The position numbers and the translations under genes are program-made. A DNA stretch of 64,000 nt from an uncultured Steroidobacter sp. (lineage in GTDB: Bacteria > Pseudomonadota > Gammaproteobacteria > Steroidobacterales > Steroidobacteraceae), in contig CALLKK010000009.1 of the NCBI GenBank assembly GCA_938008435.1, positions 1-64,000 on the forward strand, given 5' to 3'. Below are positions 60,187 to 64,000 of the stretch, piece after piece. Position 1 is the first letter of the stretch, and every line of letters starts with the position of its first letter. Below the pieces are notes generated by a model. That model was not told the origin of the DNA. It did no database searches and saw only the letters and a list, made by a program, of their open reading frames with translations.

Positions 60187-62523
60187 GTGATCCAGGTGCG
60201 CGGCTTCATTCTCCAGGCGAGCTACCGCGTGATCTCCCGCGGCAGCCGGCGCGTACCGGTCATACATATATATGGCCGTCTCTGCGACGGGCGGAGCTTT
60301 CTCGTGCGGGACGACCGACAGCGCCCGCACTTCTACATCCGGGCCGCCGATGCGGCGCGCGCCGCACGCCTGCGGGTACCGCCGCCGCAGCCGAGCGACA
60401 AGCAAACCTTTGCCGACGAGCCCGTCTGTCGGATCGAGGTCCAAACGCCGCAAGACGTCCCGCCCCTGCGCGAGCGGCTTCACGCGGCCGGCGTCGAGAC
60501 GTTCGAAGCGGATGTGCGCTTTGCGCTGCGCTATTTGATCGAGCGCGGCATCAAGGGTGGCTGCGAAGTCGTCGGCGAGCCCGCCGCGGCCGCCGGGGTC
60601 GATCTCATCTTCGACAACCCGACGCTCACACCAGCCGACGTCGCCATCGAGCCGCGCGTGCTCGCCTTCGACATCGAAACCGACCCGCAAGCCGAGCGGC
60701 TCCTTGCGATCTCGCTTTATGCGCCTGGCATCGACGAGGTGCTGATCGCAGATCCGCCCGGCCGGCCGATGCCGCCGCACGCGACCGCCTGCGCCGGCGA
60801 AGCGGCAGCGCTCGATGCGTTCTGCGAACGGGTGCGTGCGTTCGACCCGGACGTGCTCACCGGCTGGAACACCATCGATTTCGATCTTGCGGTCTTGCAG
60901 AAGATTGCCGCGCGCCTCGACCATCCTTTGACGCTCGGTCGCGAGCCGGGCGCGCTGCGGCTACGCAAGGCGGAAGGCTACTTCGGCAGCGGCCAAGCGA
61001 GCATTCCGGGCCGGCTCGTGCTCGACGGTATCGACCTCTTACTCGGCGCGTTCGTGCGCATGGACGACTATTCGCTCGATGCCGTCGCGCGCGAAGTGCT
61101 CGGCGAAGGCAAGGCGGTCGTCGGCAAGGTGCGCGAGCGCAGCTCGGAGATCCTCCACAATTACCGGCACGACCTCGATGCCTTCGCACTTTACGCACGC
61201 ACCGATGCCCGTCTCGCCTATCAAATCGTCGAGCGCTTGAATCTGATTCCGCTCGCCTTTGCGCGCAGCCGCCTCACCGGCATGACACCCGATCGCGTGG
61301 CAGCGAGCATCGCCTCGTTCGACTTTCTGTACTTGAGCGAGCTCGAACGGCTGCGGCGCGTCGCCCCCAGCGTACGCGGCGACGACGCGCGCGTGCACGC
61401 CGCCCAGCACGGCGGCTACGTGCTCGAGCCGATCCCGGGCCTGCACGGCAATGTCTGGGTATTCGATTTCAAGAGTCTGTATCCCAGCATCATTCGGACG
61501 TTCAATATCGATCCGCTGTCGTACGTCGCCGCACCGAGCGACGATGAGGATCTGATCCACACGCCGGGCGGCGCCTTTCGTCGCGCGCCGGCGATCCTGC
61601 CGCGCCTGCTCGACCGGCTCTTCCCGCAACGCGAAGCGGCGAAAGCGAACGGCGACGATGTAGCCGCGAACGCCATCAAGATCCTCATGAATTCGTTTTA
61701 TGGCGTGCTCGGCACGCCGGCTTGCCGCTTCTACAATCCGGCGCTCGCGAACTCGATCACCGGGACGGGACGCGAGCTGCTCTTGTGGTCGAAGGAATGG
61801 TTCGAACGTGCGGGCTTCGTCGTGCTCTACGGCGATACCGACAGCCTCTTCGTGCAAGCTGGGATAGACGATGCCGATGCCGCACTCGCACGCGGCCGCG
61901 AGCTCGCCGCGACTCTCAATCGCAAGCTGGCGGATTACATTGCCGCTCGTTGGAGCGTCACGAGCAAGCTCGAGCTCGAATTCGAGAAGCTCTATCTCAA
62001 GCTCTTTCTGCCGCACGCCCGCCACAGCACGCGCGGTGCGAGCAAACGCTACGCAGGGCTCTTGTACGGTTCGAACGAAGTGCAATTCGTCGGCATGGAG
62101 GTCGTGCGCCGCGACTGGACCGAGCTCGCCAAACAAGCGCAACGCGAGCTCTACTTGCGGCTCTTCACCGACCAGCCCGTCGATACCTATCTAGCCGACC
62201 TCGTGCGCCGCGTACGCAACGGACAACTCGACGATGCCCTCGTCTATCGCAAGAACCTGCGCAAGGATGCCGACGACTACACGGCAACCACCCCGCCGCA
62301 TGTCGCCGCTGCGCGCAAATCGACGCAGGGCACAGGCCGGCTCGTTGCGTACGTGATGACCACCGCCGGCCCCGAGCCGCTGGACAACGTGCGGCACCCC
62401 ATCGACCGCGAGCACTACGTCCAGAAGCAGATCAAGCCGGTCGCCGAGCCGGTTCTCTCGGTGCTCGGCCTGTCCTTCGAGCGCGTCATCGGCGACAGCA
62501 GACAGCTCGACCTCCTCGGTTGA
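60187..62523 (+). CDS. polB: family B DNA polymerase (DNA polymerase II)
   Basis: 778 residues. Proofreading exonuclease motifs: Exo I LAFDIETDPQ, Exo II LTGWNTIDFDL, Exo III YARTDARLAYQI. Polymerase motifs: A in DFKSLYPSIIRTFNIDP, B in NAIKILMNSFYGVLG and C in YGDTDSLFV. It matches the Pol II type used in translesion and repair synthesis, and its length is near the E. coli enzyme. GTG 60187 is used as start; no ATG fits and the conserved VIQVRGFILQASYRV lies right after it. Confidence 0.95.
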   Translation: MIQVRGFILQASYRVISRGSRRVPVIHIYGRLCDGRSFLVRDDRQRPHFYIRAADAARAARLRVPPPQPSDKQTFADEPVCRIEVQTPQDVPPLRERLHAAGVETFEADVRFALRYLIERGIKGGCEVVGEPAAAAGVDLIFDNPTLTPADVAIEPRVLAFDIETDPQAERLLAISLYAPGIDEVLIADPPGRPMPPHATACAGEAAALDAFCERVRAFDPDVLTGWNTIDFDLAVLQKIAARLDHPLTLGREPGALRLRKAEGYFGSGQASIPGRLVLDGIDLLLGAFVRMDDYSLDAVAREVLGEGKAVVGKVRERSSEILHNYRHDLDAFALYARTDARLAYQIVERLNLIPLAFARSRLTGMTPDRVAASIASFDFLYLSELERLRRVAPSVRGDDARVHAAQHGGYVLEPIPGLHGNVWVFDFKSLYPSIIRTFNIDPLSYVAAPSDDEDLIHTPGGAFRRAPAILPRLLDRLFPQREAAKANGDDVAANAIKILMNSFYGVLGTPACRFYNPALANSITGTGRELLLWSKEWFERAGFVVLYGDTDSLFVQAGIDDADAALARGRELAATLNRKLADYIAARWSVTSKLELEFEKLYLKLFLPHARHSTRGASKRYAGLLYGSNEVQFVGMEVVRRDWTELAKQAQRELYLRLFTDQPVDTYLADLVRRVRNGQLDDALVYRKNLRKDADDYTATTPPHVAAARKSTQGTGRLVAYVMTTAGPEPLDNVRHPIDREHYVQKQIKPVAEPVLSVLGLSFERVIGDSRQLDLLG

Positions 62524-62712
62524 CGCCTGCGCCGGAACAGCGCGCGCTTGGTTGACAGTGCACTACGCTGGCGCACGCGGCGCCGCCAAACAACTCCCTG
62601 CACGGCCCTTGCACTGCCGCAGGCCCTTGTTCATTAGCCATTTGCACCGTCGTTGGTCCGTTGCACCGTCCTGGCACGTTTTTCGCTGTATCCCTCGCGA
62701 CGCGAGGTGCGA

Positions 62713-64000
62713 ATGCAGAACAATGCCTTCGACGAAATGCATACCGCCGACGGGGAGGTGCGCGAGCACTACCGTACGCTTGCGTCTTGGCTCGCGAAGA
62801 CACCCGCCGATCGGCTGGCACTGAAGCGTGCAGAAGCCGACGCATTTTTCCATCGACTCGGCATCACCTTTGCCGTTTACGGAGAAGAAGCAGGCACCGA
62901 ACGGTTGATTCCGTTCGACATCATCCCGCGCATCTTTCCGCGCGATGAATGGGAGCGGCTTGCCGCCGGTCTCAAGCAGCGCGTGCGCGCGCTCAACGCA
63001 TTCATCGCGGACATCTACCACGGTCAGGAGATCTTGAAGGCAGGGCGCACCCCGCCCGAGCAAGTGCTGTGCAACAGCCAATATCGCCCCGAGATGCAAG
63101 GCATCGATATGCCTGGCGATATCTACGCGCACGTAGCGGGCATCGACGTCGTGCGCGCCGGACGCGGCGAGTTCTATGTCCTCGAAGACAACCTGCGCGT
63201 GCCCTCCGGCGTGTCGTACATGCTCGAAGACCGCCGCATGATGATGCGCTTGTTCCCGGAGCTGTTCGCGCTGCACTCCATCGCACCGGTCGAGCACTAT
63301 CCCGACCTGCTCCTCGAAAACCTGCGCAGCGTCGCGCCCGCCGGCGTCAACGATCCGACCGTCGTGCTGTTGACGCCTGGCTCGTACAACAGCGCGTATT
63401 TCGAGCATGCCTTTCTGGCACAGCAGATGGGTATCGAGCTCGTCGAAGGACAGGATCTCTTCGTCGATCAAGAATTCGTCTACATGCGCACGACGCGCGG
63501 CCCGCAACGCGTGGACGTGATCTATCGCCGCATCGACGACGACTTCCTCGATCCGTTGGCGTTCCGGCCCGAATCGATGCTCGGCGTTCCAGGCCTCCTC
63601 GCTGCGCAACGCGCCGGCAAGGTCACCATCGCCAATGCGATCGGCACGGGCGTGGCAGACGACAAGTCGATCTATCCGTATGTGCCCGAGATGATTCGCT
63701 TCTACTTGGGCGAAGAACCGCTCCTCTCCAATGTGCCGACATACGTGCTGCGCAATCGGGAAGACCTCGCCTACGTGCTCGATCATCTCGACGAGCTCGT
63801 CGTCAAGGAAGTCCATGGCGCCGGCGGCTACGGCATGCTGATCGGCCCCAAGGCCAGCAAGGAACAGCTCGCGCAATTTCGCGCACGCATCATGAGCGCA
63901 CCGGAGCGCTACATCGCCCAACCGACGCTTGCCCTGTCCACTTGTCCGACATGCGTCGAGTCCGGCATCGCGCCTCGTCATATCGATCTGCGGCCGTTCG
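62713..64000 (+). CDS. circularly permuted ATP-grasp protein (3' end outside window)
   Basis: 429 residues are visible before the window ends. The first part (MQNNAFDEMHTADGEVREHY, LIPFDIIPRIFPRDEWERLAAGLKQRVRALNAFIADIYHGQEIL, YVLEDNLRVPSGVSYMLEDRRMM) is the pre-ATP-grasp domain, and VPTYVLRNREDLAYVLDHLDELVVKEVHGAGGYGMLIG is the ATP-grasp region of the circularly permuted type 2 family. These genes usually precede an alpha-E and a transglutaminase-like gene in an operon believed to make a peptide, none of which is inside this window. ATG 62713 is the natural start. Confidence 0.9.
   Translation, partial: MQNNAFDEMHTADGEVREHYRTLASWLAKTPADRLALKRAEADAFFHRLGITFAVYGEEAGTERLIPFDIIPRIFPRDEWERLAAGLKQRVRALNAFIADIYHGQEILKAGRTPPEQVLCNSQYRPEMQGIDMPGDIYAHVAGIDVVRAGRGEFYVLEDNLRVPSGVSYMLEDRRMMMRLFPELFALHSIAPVEHYPDLLLENLRSVAPAGVNDPTVVLLTPGSYNSAYFEHAFLAQQMGIELVEGQDLFVDQEFVYMRTTRGPQRVDVIYRRIDDDFLDPLAFRPESMLGVPGLLAAQRAGKVTIANAIGTGVADDKSIYPYVPEMIRFYLGEEPLLSNVPTYVLRNREDLAYVLDHLDELVVKEVHGAGGYGMLIGPKASKEQLAQFRARIMSAPERYIAQPTLALSTCPTCVESGIAPRHIDLRPF

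Noticed and set aside
58930..60924. 664-residue frame extending the cfa gene upstream
   Set aside because: The extra 294 residues are antisense to polB and unlike any CFA synthase.

Overview
This is a GC-rich chromosomal window of about 60 protein genes packed on both strands, with no rRNA, tRNA, phage, insertion sequence or CRISPR array that I could see. The envelope genes (TolC, Kdo transferase, two LpxL-type lipid A acyltransferases, Kdo kinase, two GT9 and two GT2 glycosyltransferases, MipA/OmpV, UrcA and DUF4124 proteins) indicate a Gram-negative proteobacterium. The gene orders adk / PPi-phosphofructokinase / hppA and pcm / rhodanese / tolC / waaA suggest a gammaproteobacterium near the Xanthomonadales or Steroidobacterales; that placement is inference. 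The window starts inside a minus-strand Myb-like-domain gene and ends inside a circularly permuted ATP-grasp gene.

Layout. 1-5733: CPBP protease, LON-domain protein, Mpl murein-recycling ligase, RNase D, and an adenylate kinase with a histone-H1-like Lys/Ala tail. 6048-9556: pyrophosphate module (PPi-dependent phosphofructokinase, K+-independent H+-pumping pyrophosphatase). 9676-15200: a GGDEF/EAL protein, Pcm-like methyltransferase, rhodanese, TolC. 15201-24245: LPS core and lipid A assembly, closing with a DUF6165 gene. 24262-27392: a membrane acyltransferase and a LytS/LytTR-type two-component pair. 27473-33161: small envelope proteins, a frameshifted lipoprotein gene, a LOG protein, UrcA and a cardiolipin-synthase-like phospholipase D. 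33225-35008: KDG kinase / KDPG aldolase operon. 35123-39042: nuclease, DUF6494, HAD phosphatase, ZIP transporter, exonuclease III, interspersed with a 7-bp-period intergenic repeat family. 39100-42566: a four-gene mipA-DUF3019-rstA-rstB-like operon with a visible promoter and OmpR-family-type operator.

42593-53033 is the most informative block: a complete guanidine-utilisation locus. A minus-strand catabolic operon (two DUF1989 proteins, biotin-dependent carboxylase, allophanate hydrolase) is transcribed away from a plus-strand ABC importer operon. The importer leader carries a clear guanidine-I (ykkC) riboswitch, so the genes usually labelled urea carboxylase and its associated proteins most likely act on guanidine. 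The region between the two operons holds two outward-facing sigma-54 promoter matches and an NtrC-like palindrome, implying joint nitrogen control. Only the importer arm has room for, and shows, the riboswitch.

53061-64000: PanE-family reductase, aldo/keto reductase with divergent LysR regulator, EamA exporter, CsbD-like, DUF1203 and GNAT proteins, cyclopropane-fatty-acid synthase family methyltransferase divergent from family-B DNA polymerase, then the truncated ATP-grasp gene.
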